Source: Adenophora triphylla var. japonica (taxonomy: Eukaryota > Streptophyta > Magnoliopsida > Asterales > Campanulaceae). Taken from it: a DNA stretch of 64,000 nt. Made by a program: the position numbers and the translations under genes. This document shows positions 23,399 to 33,660 of the stretch, in pieces. The stretch's first letter is position 1. Each line of letters opens with the position of its first letter. The stretch lies in NCBI GenBank assembly GCA_022495995.1, contig JAFEMH010000530.1, forward strand, positions 434,001-498,000, in the 5' to 3' direction. Below the pieces are notes generated by a model. It saw only the letters and a list, made by a program, of their open reading frames with translations, was not told the DNA's origin and searched no databases.

Positions 23399-23531
23399 CG
23401 AACTACGTTTGGTCTGATTCTCTCTTAGAGATACGTAGGCAGCCGGGCGGCACGACCATCCCGATGTTCAGAATGATGTCTTTTCTATCGACGACACTTC
23501 TTCTTTCATAAGACATGTCGCCGAGGGGCTC
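23399..23531 (+). other. Element D: second conserved 3' box and polypurine tract
   Basis: Box CGAACTACG...CTGAT, a TCTCT/AGAGA hairpin, then ATACGTAGGCAGCC (23399-23444). The polypurine tract GCCGAGGGGCTC ends at 23531, next to the LTR; C has the same tract at 58165-58176. The tract primes plus-strand DNA, so the LTR that follows is the 3' LTR. Confidence 0.75.
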
Positions 23532-24522
23532 TGTAGACACCCCATTCTGAACACATCGGAACATACTTATACCACTCTAAGTCTCGCTTTGAGTCAAAAG
23601 GTAGAAATCCACCATTTCGTCATGTTTCGTTAAGTTTTGACTAACCACCGTTAGTTTGGGACTAAATTGCATACGTGATAACGAGGAAAGGAAAAAACTG
23701 TCCACAGGAGCAATATCTCGCCGTGAGATGGCGTGTCTCGCGCGAGATACCTCCCCTCTGCAGATTGCAGACGACAGTTCCCTCGTCGATTTCAACCTCT
23801 TTTCGGGATAAAACTTTATCTCTCCGGCCAACCAATAGAATTTGGAGTCTGGAATCATCTTGAAGTGTTTGATCTCATCTTCAACACTTCCCCAACCCCT
23901 ATAAATACTTGGTGACTTCCAAGGTTCAAGAGGTCCAAGAATTTTCACAACACACACATTTTGTTGGTTTCTCTCCTTGAAAGAATCCTACAAAATCACC
24001 CTAAAAACTCACCTCATAGTTTGTTTGTCAACCTTGTTGATAAACAAACATCAAGCTCCAAGTCAAGGATCGAGGCGAAGCTCGTCCGTGTCAAGAGTCG
24101 ATTCTAAACTTGAGTCGAAACTCTGCCCAAATCACCTCACGCAAGGTAACCCCTAAATCCCCTTCTAATTGATTGTTAGAGTGGTATAAGTCCATAGAAT
24201 CTAGGATCGGCCTAGAGCCTCTCCAAATCATGGAGACGGTCTCGAAGCAATCGATCCTACATTCCGTTTAACCCCGTTAAATGGACCTTTGTTTATAATA
24301 TTTAAAATCTTTTTTCTCTTCTTTTGAAAACCTCTCTTTTCTTTAGCAAGACCGATCTCCGGATTGGGTGAAATGGATGCTCCTTGACCTACCCATTTCA
24401 TAACCTAAGCCCCGAACCCAAATCTCTTTCAAAATGGTTTTCCTATTTTCTCCAATCGAATAATATAGGTGGCGACTCAAAAACGAAAAGGATAGGGAAA
24501 AAACCCTCTCTTTTTCCTCACA
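23532..24522 (+). repeat. Element D: 3' LTR
   Basis: About 991 bp, from TGTAGACACC (23532) to TTCCTCACA (24522). A TATA box, CCTATAAATAC, is at about 23898-23908. Upstream of it are two palindromes in tandem, TATCTCGCCGTGAGATG (imperfect, about 23714-23730) and GTGTCTCGCGCGAGATAC (23733-23750, one G-T pair). It is preceded by a polypurine tract and followed by PMD coding sequence of B, not by a PBS, so it is the 3' LTR. Confidence 0.82.
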
Positions 24523-26101
24523 ATGCTACACTGGGTTTTGATATTACCGATGCCAGGGGCTTAGGCATTCGGTACAGGCCGATGGAGAGGCATCTGGAGG
24601 CGGGTATCGCCGATTATTTGGCTGGATCATTGAGGATGACCGCGGAGCGCCTGGCTCGAGGGTTCATTTGGTTCGCATTGTCAGCGACTTTGTTCCTGAC
24701 TTCCGACACATCCTGTCACTTCCCTCTGCTCGGGTCGCTGACAGACTTGGATGCCGTGAGGGGGTATGCATGGGGGGAGGCTGGACTGGCCGAGCTCTAT
24801 CATGCCTTGGACAGGTTCTCGCGAGGAGATGAGAACTCCCTGAGCTGCTTCACACCTGTCTTGGATATAAGTTCACGTCCTTCTTTTTTTTTTTTCTTCC
24901 TTGTCTCTTTTATGTACTCGTATGTATCTGCTCTGTAGCTGACATAACTTTCCATTTGCTTGACAGGTCTGGTGCTATGAGGTGTTCACCCGCAGGAGTG
25001 GGACATTAGGGAGGCGTATCGACCCCTGTTCCCCGCCATGCCGGCTCGCGTAAGAAAGCGAAGAGGGCGGTATCGTCGAGAGTCGGCACTCGAGTGCCAT
25101 ACGAGGAGGTGTCTCAGGCACTGAACCGGGAGTTCTCTGAGAGGATCCAACTGTCCTGGTGGAGTCGGTTCCACATGGGCGTGGTTCAGGTTGCTAGCGA
25201 GGTGACGTGGCGGAGGAAGCTCCTGGTGGGACTTCATTGCGACGCTATGTATCTGGGGGAGCGGGTGACCCGTCAGCACGGCCCGGGGTCCATTCCGTTG
25301 GTGCCGTTGGATCCTCCTATGCACATGCAGCATCCTTGGGAGATGCTGATGGAGGAGTTAGGGAGGTATATACAGGGCGTGTTCTATACCGAGTACATCA
25401 TAGCGGGGGCCACCTATGATACTTTCTTGAGGATGAGGCTGAGGAGCCCACAGGTGCAGCATAGGGAGGGCGATGGCCCTGGATCTCCCCGAGATCTCCC
25501 GCTTCCACGCGCTAGGCTGGCGTACAAGGGGCCGGGATGGTTCGCGCAGCGACTTGTGATCCCGCTCCCGATGAGCCGAGACCACGATACAGTGGTCGAC
25601 CCCAATGCTTCGGTGAGCACTTTTTTTTTCTCGCATTTGATAGTAGCATTCTCGCAAATGTTGCATCCGTACTTTCGTTCGTCTTCCGATGACCTTCCCG
25701 GTTCGCAGGTGTCTGGCCGTACGTACAACGACGCTATGAGACAGGTGGACGGGTGGTCCGCCTACGCTAGGAGGCTCGTGGCGTGTATACGGTGCAGTTA
25801 CCGGAGGAGCGTGGATGTCTGTGAGCCGAGGCCGTCTAGGCCGAGAGGTTCGCCTGCTCCCACGGCTGGTGGGGAGGACTTTGCACAGGGATTTGGCCAG
25901 TTCGCGGGCGGAACGGCTGGGTTTGGAGCTCATCCTCCTTCGCACTCGGGGCGTAAGAGGGGAGAGTCCTCGAGTTCGCATACGCCGAGGAGGCCTTTCG
26001 CGTATTCCCGCCTGGAGGAATTTGGCGACTTCTTGTTTGCGACGGATCCGACAGCTGCGGAGCAGGCCGAGTGCTCTGATGACGAGCGTGACTCTGAGTA
26101 G
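24523..26101 (+). pseudogene. Element B: antisense PMD gene, interrupted by element D
   Basis: Second half of a PMD gene. End of exon 2: ITDARGLGIRYRPMERHLEA, RLARGFIWFALSATLFL, DAVRGYAWGEAGLAELYHAL (24530-24860). The intron 2 donor is degraded (GATATAAGT where C has GAGGTATTT); the acceptor TTGACAG precedes exon 3 at 24967. Exon 3 (24967-25612) has two frameshifts near 24990 and 25050, then is open: RRKLLVGLHCDAMYLGERV (about 25212-25270), LRSPQVQHR. Intron 3: 25613-25708 (GTGAGC...CGCAG). Exon 4: 25709-26101, acidic serine-rich end. Intron positions match C. CTG codons are normally frequent here, unlike in the gag-pol part of B. Confidence 0.75.
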
Positions 26102-26631
26102 TCCTTTTTACCGCTTTCTTTCCCTTTTTTTGTATGTATCGTCTGGAACGAATTGATTTGAACTGTATTTGAAAAGGCGCCCGTGGGGCGGAACCTGTAT
26201 TTCGCACATTTATTCTGTGATCACCTTCTGTTATTTTCGGCAAATAAGGAAGTAGGTTAATCAAAAATAAATAAAATGAAACATGCATTAAAAATTGAAC
26301 GGATCAAAAATTAAGCCTATATGCACCGATTATTAATTATTTGCACTGCTGCACGAGCCCTGGGCGGAAGAGGTGTTGGCTTTGGTTAATTAAAACCAGG
26401 GAGCACGCAGTTTTATAAAGGCATGAATAGGAGCCGTTTGGAATTGTTTCCAATTCAGAGCAAATGGTCAGCAGTTGACCAAGTCAATCGGCAGAGGAGT
26501 CCCACGACTAGAAGTGAATTTCCAGATTCTTTAAATTGCGCTTCACTTTGCAATTTGTAAGAAACTCGCGCATTGCTTTTGATCGCTTAGCCGAATTCTC
26601 TCAAATTTCTTAGGTTTCCTTCACTTTCGTC
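26102..26631 (+). promoter_or_regulatory. Element B: spacer and probable promoter of the second antisense gene
   Basis: Non-coding. It holds a TTTTATAAAGG TATA-like box (26411-26421), a GGTCA-GCAGT-TGACC hairpin (26466-26480) and AGTC-CCAC-GACT (26498-26509), the exact palindrome that precedes the TATA box in the LTR of A. The gene ATG follows at 26632. Here the palindrome lies downstream of the TATA-like box, unlike the other promoters. Confidence 0.5.
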
Positions 26632-28121
26632 ATGGCTCCCTTTCCTAAGCTATCGTCTCGGATGCAAGAGCGATACTTGGACAATTTTCGCCGTGGGTAC
26701 GGAACCACACGAGGCGTAACAAGGGGTTTTTCGAAGGCCGTTACGGATGAAATCTCGTTTGGGCTTTGAAGGAGCTCATGCCGATTGGGATCTTTTGAGA
26801 GCCGCGTCTCGCTTCGGGACGTACGGAGGAATGTGTACAGCCTTTTCGTACAACGAAGTCACTCCTACGTTCGAAGATTTCCGGCCATTCTGGGAGGACC
26901 CGAGACGGAATGCCTAGTTCTTCCGTATGCCGGTGGCATGGCCACCGTTGAGAAGCTAGTGTCTTTGCTTGGTATCTCTACTGAGAAGCATACGGGATGC
27001 CGATACCGGATACCGATTATGTTGACATTTCGGGACCGCCCGAAAGATTTGCCTGAGCCGAGGGGAGCGTCTTTGCGTGGGACGCGTTTGCTCAGGCGCG
27101 ATCGCTACTTCGTTCACGTTCACGTCTCTCGGGTGTGTGCCATCACAAAGGCACCGGACTTGGTGAGGCAAAGGCCGGAGCGGGGAGACATCGTGCCGTT
27201 GGTCTTGGGCGAGACGTTCCCGGGCATAGGCCGGATGGCGACCGGTAGCCGATACATGTGGGGAGGGAGTCCCGCTATGCTTACCATGTGGTTGAGGGAG
27301 AGACCGCAGATGATGCCCGAGGTGCCAATGTCTTGTGACGCTTGGTCCTTCTCTCGACGTCCTTCCGGTGATAGGGCAATCAGCCGAGCCGGAGCTCGAT
27401 GGCCGCACTCCGCACGCATCACTTGCGATGGTGGGTTCCCCACCGGAAGTTACAGACTTGTCGGACCACTCAGAGGGTCACTTGGTTGTCGAGTGCCGGG
27501 GCCGTCTCGCACGTCTTTCTACATTCCATCGTTGGTTCTCAAGGACAAGACGGGCCGGAGCAGTGCCATTGACGGGTTTGAGTTATGCCGCTACCTTTGA
27601 GGTGGGATCTCTCGCCGATGGAAGATCCTTCGACGCTATTGCCGCTCACACGGTGGTGGCAATACACGTCCTTTCCCGCTGTGGTTCTCCTTCACCGAAG
27701 AGGGGGCACTGTTCGTCGACGCAAGATCCGAACCGGTACGAAGAGTGTATAGGGAGACACGTATGTCAATCTTGTGGAGACGGAGTGAGCCGTTGGGTGC
27801 CGATCACCCGGGATGCCTCGACCTCGAGGAGGACTCAAGCGGGCTAACCCTCGGAATCGACCGGGAATGCCATGGCCGACTATGAGGCCAATGCCGATCG
27901 GGAGGCCAATCAAAGCACCGTTATGATGGCTCGAAGCGAGGCGGCTCGAGACAAAGCTAGAGAAAGGGTCGCTGATGTAGCCACTGTGGTTGACGGAGGC
28001 GTCGGGAAGGGTCCCTGAGCCAGGTAGAAGGACTACCGGAATATTCCCCGTGAAGGTGAAGAACACTCGCCGTGGGAAGGGGAAGGGGAAGAAGGATGAA
28101 GGACCAAGTACGGGAAACTAG
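26632..28121 (+). pseudogene. Element B: antisense PMD/DUF7745-like gene, heavily broken
   Basis: Starts at ATG 26632 (M-A-P-F-P-K). Matches F in scattered frames: a YSFSYNEVTPTFEDF-like block near 26825-26885, GGPE (26895), SLLGISTEKHTG (about 26960-27000), DIVPLVLGETFPGIGRMATG (27186-27246), a GGSPAMLTMWLRERPQMM stretch (27258-27312), SRTSFYIPSLV (about 27505-27540), and a basic KGKGKKDEG-type end near 28075-28115. There are many frameshifts. Several fall where F has CTG: TTCGGGAC near 26812 against TTCTGGGAT in F. It was probably one gene of about 480-500 codons. Confidence 0.6.
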
Positions 28122-28686
28122 GTTGACCTTGCTGTCCAGAGTATCCACCCATTGTCATTTGCAGACACATTAATTGATTAATGTTTTATTGTAGTTTTGC
28201 TAGCGTGTAGCGAGTCAAGAGTTGACCGTGCTTGGACTCATCAAAGATTGTTTTAACCGTAATGAATTTGTAGGTTAAATGAAAAGAGTTTTTCGAAACA
28301 CAAGCAATTGATGCTTATTGTATTTTTTTGTTTTTTTAGACCGAACCAATGATGGCTGCCTACGTTCCCCTTTTACAATTGGACTAAGGGGCTCAGGTCA
28401 CCGTAGTTCGACACTTTAGGTGAATTTGAGAAAAGCAAAGACAAAAGAAGTGCGACTGCTTTTTACCCGGATCATTAGCGGGAATGTATCCAAATGGGTA
28501 TTACTCTTTAGCACTTTTAATTTTACCGAAGGGACGGTGTATGGGGAAGGAGAGTTGACTCGTGCTCTTCCTCAAACGAAGTATTCATGAGCTTGCTTCC
28601 GTTCACGGGGTTAACGAAAGGGTTTCCGTCCAAGTCTCGCTAACTTCATGGCTCCTCCGAGAAGATTCTTTGTACCACGAACGGTC
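28122..28686 (-). other. Element B: post-integrase region with conserved 3' box
   Basis: Non-coding. The conserved box lies on the minus strand at 28354-28410: CGAACTACG, CTGAG, a CCCCTT/AAGGGG hairpin and AACGTAGGCAGCC. Its stem differs from those in D and C but pairs equally well. Confidence 0.7.
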
Positions 28687-29880
28687 CTATCCGTAGGCTC
28701 CCACTTTCCGAGGGGATTGGTCTCGCGTAGGAGGCTTTTCCTTTAGCACCAAGTCGCCTTCTCTCGATGTCTCGGATCTTGACTTTCTTGTCGAATGCTC
28801 GGGCCATTCTCGCTCCGGTAGGCTCGAGCGTGTTCCATGGCTTTCAATCTGCGCTCGTCGAGTAGAGCAAGTTCGTCGTGACGGCTCGTAGCCATTCGAC
28901 TTCATTGATCCCGTTTTCCAAGAGGACTCTGAGGGATGGAATTTCCAATTCCACGGGCAACATTGCTTCCATTCCGTAGGTAAGCGCGAACGGAGTCTCC
29001 CCGTGGCGGTTCTCGACCGATGTTCGGTATCCCTGCAGGGCTAAATGTAGCTTTTCGGGCCATCCCGACCTCTCGGTGGTCATCTTTCTCGATTATCATG
29101 GCGAGAGTCTTGTTGGCCGCCTCTACCGCACCATTGGTTTGTGGTCTGTAAGGAGAAGACTTGTGACGTGTGACTCGAATTCGGCCGCAGTTGGTCACAA
29201 TCTCCTTCGAAGTGAGTCCCATTGTCGGATATGATCTCGTTGGGCACTCCGTACCGGCACATGATGTTCTCTCGGATGAACTCGGCCACCTTCTTAGAAT
29301 TCAAGCACTTGTACGATCCGGCTTCTACCCATTTGGTGAAGTAGTCGATCGCGACTAAAATGAACTCGTGACCATTGCTCCCTCGGGAGGAGTGATCTTG
29401 CCGATGACGTCGATTCCCCATGTGGCGAAAGGCCATGGCGTAGTCATGCAATAGAGTTCATGTGGAGGAATGTGATTGAGGTTGGAGAACCGTTGACATT
29501 TGTCGCAGCCTTCTGACGAACCGGATGCGCCTGTTTCCATTGATATCCAAGAGTATCCCATACGGAGGATGATCTCGTGTCAATGCTCTGGCGTTCATGT
29601 GCGGACCGCAGTTCCGTTGTGAACTTCGCTCATTAGCTCGCCGGCTTTTTCTTTGTTTACACACCGAAGGAGTGGCCCTCGTGGCGCTTCTTGTACAACA
29701 TACCCCCAATGACGAAATGGGATGCCGTGCATTTTAATGCCATCATGTTTTTGGCTTTGATCCCTTCTTTGTATTTTCCATCTTCATTTGTGAAGGAAGC
29801 TTCTCCGTTTTGGAGGTACTCGGTAAATTTGATTGTACTGTGGTTCGTCGATCGTTTCCTTTTTTATTTCGATCTCACAA
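28687..29880 (-). pseudogene. Element B: integrase
   Basis: Complete but frameshifted integrase. N-terminal zinc region (about 29640-29700), CDKCQRFSNLNHIP (about 29470-29520), WGIDVIGKI with the first catalytic aspartate (about 29390-29420), VAIDYFTKWVEA (about 29325-29365), SDNGTHFEGD with the second aspartate (about 29205-29240), NGAVEAANKT with the glutamate (about 29110-29140), then HLALQGYRTSV, PFALTYGMEAMLPVELEIPS (about 28930-28990) and a C-terminal domain down to about 28690. The breakpoint of the E/A chimera corresponds to about 29192 here. Confidence 0.85.
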
Positions 29881-30560
29881 AGAATAGGCGGGTGTTTCCC
29901 GTCCGCCTATTCTCGAGGGGTTTTACCGTTTCCATCGGGAATTTCGACAAGAGAGGCGAGGGTTGCCAGGCATCTCGCGAAGCGGTTCCCGTCTCTTGGC
30001 AAATAATGAAAAGAGATGTCCTTGAACCGAGCAATGAGCTCCTCCATGTACGCGTGGTACTTCAAGGCCGTAATCTACCGTCTTCCACTTGTTGGACACT
30101 TGATTGATGATCAATGCCGAGTCTCCATATACATCCAGCTTCGAGATGTTGCGCTCGAGGGCGGCTTCTGCACCGGCCGCACAAAGCTTCGTATTCTCGC
30201 CGCATTGTTGGTTGTTTCAAAATTCAACTTGATGGCTATGGGAGCGTGTGCTCGTCCCTGGGATCGACAAGGAGCATTCCAATACCATTCCCCTTCTTGT
30301 TGGCTGCCCCATCGAAGAAGAGTTGCCAGCGGTTTGCGCTGTCGAGTGAAAAGATTCCGTCGTCCGGAAACTGCGGATCGTGACCCTTGGGTTCGCCGCC
30401 GGGAAGTCGGCCACCGATCCGCCATTACTCGCCCTTTGTTGATTTTCTCGACCATGTACTTGATGTCGAACTCACCAGAAGAATGACCACTTGGCTAGTC
30501 GCATTGACAGGATGGCTTGTCAAAGAGATATCTGACGGGTCCATTTTGGAGACCAGAGCA
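29881..30560 (-). pseudogene. Element B: RNase H domain
   Basis: Same domain as in A at 2881-3560. RT connection MDPSDISLTSHPVNATSQ... (about 30480-30545, shifted), the FFDGAA block (about 30300-30340), DSALIINQVSNKWKTVD (about 30080-30125) and the FADA...LASLVEIP end (about 29935-29990). Frames change several times. A and B often differ at single-base indels, so the breaks are not shared ancestral damage. Confidence 0.8.
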
Positions 30561-32240
30561 CCGAATGCGACCGCATGTAGTGTTTCGCTTTCCCGACTAC
30601 CCATACCAAGGCGGTACAAGTTTTCCGATGCCGAGTAGCCGAGTTCACTTCCTTGAAGCTTCCGGCTTACGAAGTAGATTGCATGCTCAACCTTGGAATC
30701 TTTCGTTCTTGTGCGCATTGCTCCGATTGACGTGTCTCATCGTCGATACAGGAGTAGTGGCTTGTCTTCATGTGGCGGGCACGTAATTGGGGGATTCACC
30801 AAGTAGGTCTTGATTTTCTCGAAAGCCGTCTCGGCACTCTGAGTCCCATTTGATGTCGGCATTCTTTTTCATCGCTTGAACATGGGCTCGCAGAGAGATG
30901 TCAACCGGTTGATGAAGCGACCGATGTACTCAAGTCTTCCCATGAAGCTCTTCACTTCGTTAATGTCCGAGGCGGCTTCATGTCGATGATGGCCTTGATT
31001 TTCTTGGGATCGGCTTCGATACCCCTTTCTCGTGACCATGTACCCCAAGACCTTGCCGCGCTTGACGCCGAAGGTGCACTTCGCAGGTTCAATCTCATGG
31101 AGTGTTTTCGAGTCTCGTTGAAGAACTTCCTCGCATCCGTCATGTGCCGCATGTCCGATCCTCTCGGAGTGGATGATCATGTCGTCGACATATACTTCGA
31201 TTTCTTTGTGAATCATGTCATGGAAGAGGGCTGCTGCAGCTCGCCGGTAAGTAGCCCCTGGCCGTTCTTCGTACCGAACGGCATGACCGTGTAATGCATG
31301 TCCCCCACGGAGTGGTGAAGGCGCCTTGGCTTGATCCTCCTGACATTTTGATCTGGTTGTATCCAACGAACCCGTCCACGAAGGACTTCACTTCGAAATT
31401 TGCCGTGGTGTCGACTCAAAGATGTCGATATTAGGCAAATGGGAAATCATCTTTAGGGCTGGCCTTGTTGAGATCCCGAAATCCACACAAAGATCCGACC
31501 TTTCCATTGGCCTTGGTGACCGTCACGATGTTGGAGAGCCAAGTCGGGTACTCAATCACTCGATGAAACCAACTCTGAGCATTTTCTCAATTTCTTCTTT
31601 AACTTGCAAGGACCACTCGCTTGATCTTGCGCAGCCTTCGTTTGATGTGCTTGGATTCTGGATCCAGGGAATTCTCGTGCTCTACGATCGAGGGATCGAG
31701 TCCTGGCATGTCCTGGTATGACCAGGCGAACACGTCAACGTACTCCCGGAGGAGGCTTATCAGGGCTTCTTTTTCTGCATCGGCGAAGAAACTGCCCACT
31801 TGCGTCTCTTTAGGCTCTTGCACTGACCCCAGGTTCACTTTGGTCATAACCTCTTCGGCAGCTTGGGCCCGGTTGTCCTCTTGGTCAACTACACGCTCGA
31901 GAACTTCTCTAATGTATTGTTCATTTAATGTGTCTGCTTCTTTATCAATTGAGTTATTAACGTCTTTTAAGTTGTTTGTTAACTTATCAGTTGTTAAAGT
32001 GGCAATGAGGGGATACTCCGAAAGATCAGACTTTTCATTAAACGAGAACGGGAATACATGGTTGGCTACATTATCATGGTCCTCCGGCGTAAGGCCATTG
32101 GATGACTCAGAGGACTGGACTCTGACAAGGACTGACTCAGAGGGTTTGAGACCGGGTTTAGGGAGATGTGGGTGCAGCCCAGCCTTGTCTTCCATTTCGC
32201 CCGGCTTGCCCTCGTCCGGTGAAGGTTACCCAATTCTTCG
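30561..32240 (-). pseudogene. Element B: reverse transcriptase and pre-RT linker
   Basis: RT with YVDD at 31181-31192, VMPFGTKN near 31255-31285 and LGYMVTRKG near 31020-31050. The linker is open for 198 codons (31599-32195) and contains SLLREYVDVFAWSYQDMPGL (about 31695-31760), the typical lead-in to Tat-type RT. This stretch retains normal CTG/CAG frequency and is the best guide to what the same place in A should encode. Confidence 0.85.
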
Positions 32241-33660
32241 GGCATTGCTGGATGCTTGATGAGGGTTCTGGGATCGAGAGGCTTGGCTTCGCTGTCCCAA
32301 CCATGGCAATCATGCTATTTTCTGAGCCCAAGTCAATCAAGTTTGGCACCTCCATGACTTCTTCAAAAAGACTCGTAGAGCCGGTCCACCGAGAGCGTCT
32401 TCTATGAATTCCGGTTCCTTCGCTTTGGAGTTACCGTCTCGAATGTGGCCTCGGCGGCCGATCCGAACAACTGCTTCCCGTGAAGAGTACCTTGAGTTGC
32501 TCTTCCGCATCCGGGATTCCCTTGAATGTGTACTCGTGCCGGACTGTGGTGGCGCTGGTCCAGGTAGAGCCGTGATGTCGAGGAACGCTCCCCTTATCGG
32601 ATTAGCTTTGAGTCCTCTCAAACGCTGAGGTCCCGTGCTAGCCGTTCCATCCTTTCGTAGTCTCGCCGACTATCCCCGCTTCTTTCTCATCTTCATCAGC
32701 TTCCACCGTCGGTCCCCTCGCCCGCTCTGCCGGTTCCCCGCCGTCGGTCCCCCCTCGCCTGCCGGTTCCCCCCCCGCCGTTGGTTCCCTTGGTGAAGTAA
32801 TGAGCAAGGTCGAAACCGTAAGGCCTGAGGTTGGGTGTGCCGTCTGAGGTTCCCTTTTGCGGGCCGTCGCCTTGGTGCGGGCGAGCCTTTGTTCTCTCGA
32901 TGTCGCCCGGTGTTGGCACGTAGCCAAGCCCCCGGACCGTGGTGTGGTCCTCGACTTCAATGACTTGGTGTCGGCCTTGTAACCTTTTGCCGAGCCCCGC
33001 CCCGGGATGAAGTTCATGAGTTTCATCATCTTCATGGCGTGAGGGATCTTGTCGTGAGACAAGGGAAGGTCCACGTTGCATATTTGGATCTTGGAGGTCT
33101 CCAGAGTGAATCCAAGCTAATGGCATGTCGTCACTATGCTTGATTTCTAACACCGGAATGTCGTTGGTGCCGGTCCCCTGGTGGTGACGCCTGTCGCCGT
33201 AGATCGTGGTTAGCTCGTTGCCTTGCATGAACTTGAGGCACCGATGAAGGGTGGATGCCACGCCATTGATTTGATGCAGCCAGGACGCCCAGATGGCCGT
33301 GAAAGTGATTGGAATGTCCAACACTTGGAATTCGGTGGGAATCATCCGCTTGCCGAACCAAATATTAAGAGTAGCAACCCCGAGAACGGTACGGGAAGTA
33401 GAGTCATAGGCCTCGACAAAGGTGGATCAAGGCTTCAGATCTGTGGGCTTGATGTCAAGCAGGTCCATCATCTTGGCGGGCAAGACATTCATTCCGGAAC
33501 CTCCGTCTACCAACACGCGGAAGGCGACGCTCGTCCACTGGATCGTGATGTAGAGCGGCTCATTGTGATCAGCCCCAAATTTTGGAAGGTCCAAATCTCG
33601 TGAAGGTGATAATGTTGCCATAGTGGATGTTGCCGATCATCCGAATGACTTCGTCTGGGG
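32241..33660 (-). pseudogene. Element B: second protease domain and G-patch-like region
   Basis: FTDLDLPKFGADHNEPLYIT (about 33540-33600), catalytic VDGG (33498-33511), MNVLPAKMMDLLDIKPTDLK (about 33430-33490), a RMIPTEFQVLDIPITFTAIW stretch (about 33285-33350), STLHRCLKFMQGNELTTIYG (about 33200-33255). The glycine-rich FIPG-G-GKRLQGRHQVIEVEDH...GLGY stretch is at about 32920-33020 and YGFDLAHYFTKGT at about 32790-32830. The active site is D-G-G. This is the second retropepsin-like domain in the element. Confidence 0.78.

Larger units (their letters stand above)
15580..24522 (+). mobile_element. Element D: Ty3/gypsy retrotransposon carrying two antisense genes, 5' half missing
   Basis: Plus-strand gypsy element truncated at its left by element A. 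Order: RNase H and integrase (15580-17621), a conserved 3' box, an antisense PMD/DUF7745-like gene (18096-19615), an antisense PMD gene (about 20436-22409), a 40-bp tandem repeat, a second 3' box, a polypurine tract (GAGGGGCTC, 23523-23531) and the 3' LTR (23532-24522). The right LTR end abuts PMD exon sequence of element B, so D most likely inserted into B. The first RNase H codons continue right up to the LTR of A, consistent with A having inserted into D. Confidence 0.82.

Noticed and set aside
23532..24522. D LTR as the 5' LTR of an element to its right
   Set aside because: A polypurine tract precedes it and no PBS, leader or gag follows; the following sequence is PMD coding.
24384..24938. 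184-codon plus-strand frame crossing the D LTR end and PMD sequence
   Set aside because: Accidental fusion across an insertion border: the first part is LTR, the rest is PMD exon 2 of B running into an intron.
25094..26101. One uninterrupted 335-codon PMD protein in B
   Set aside because: The frame reads through a typical intron (GTGAGC...CGCAG, 25613-25708) whose position is shared with C and F; the in-intron residues match nothing.
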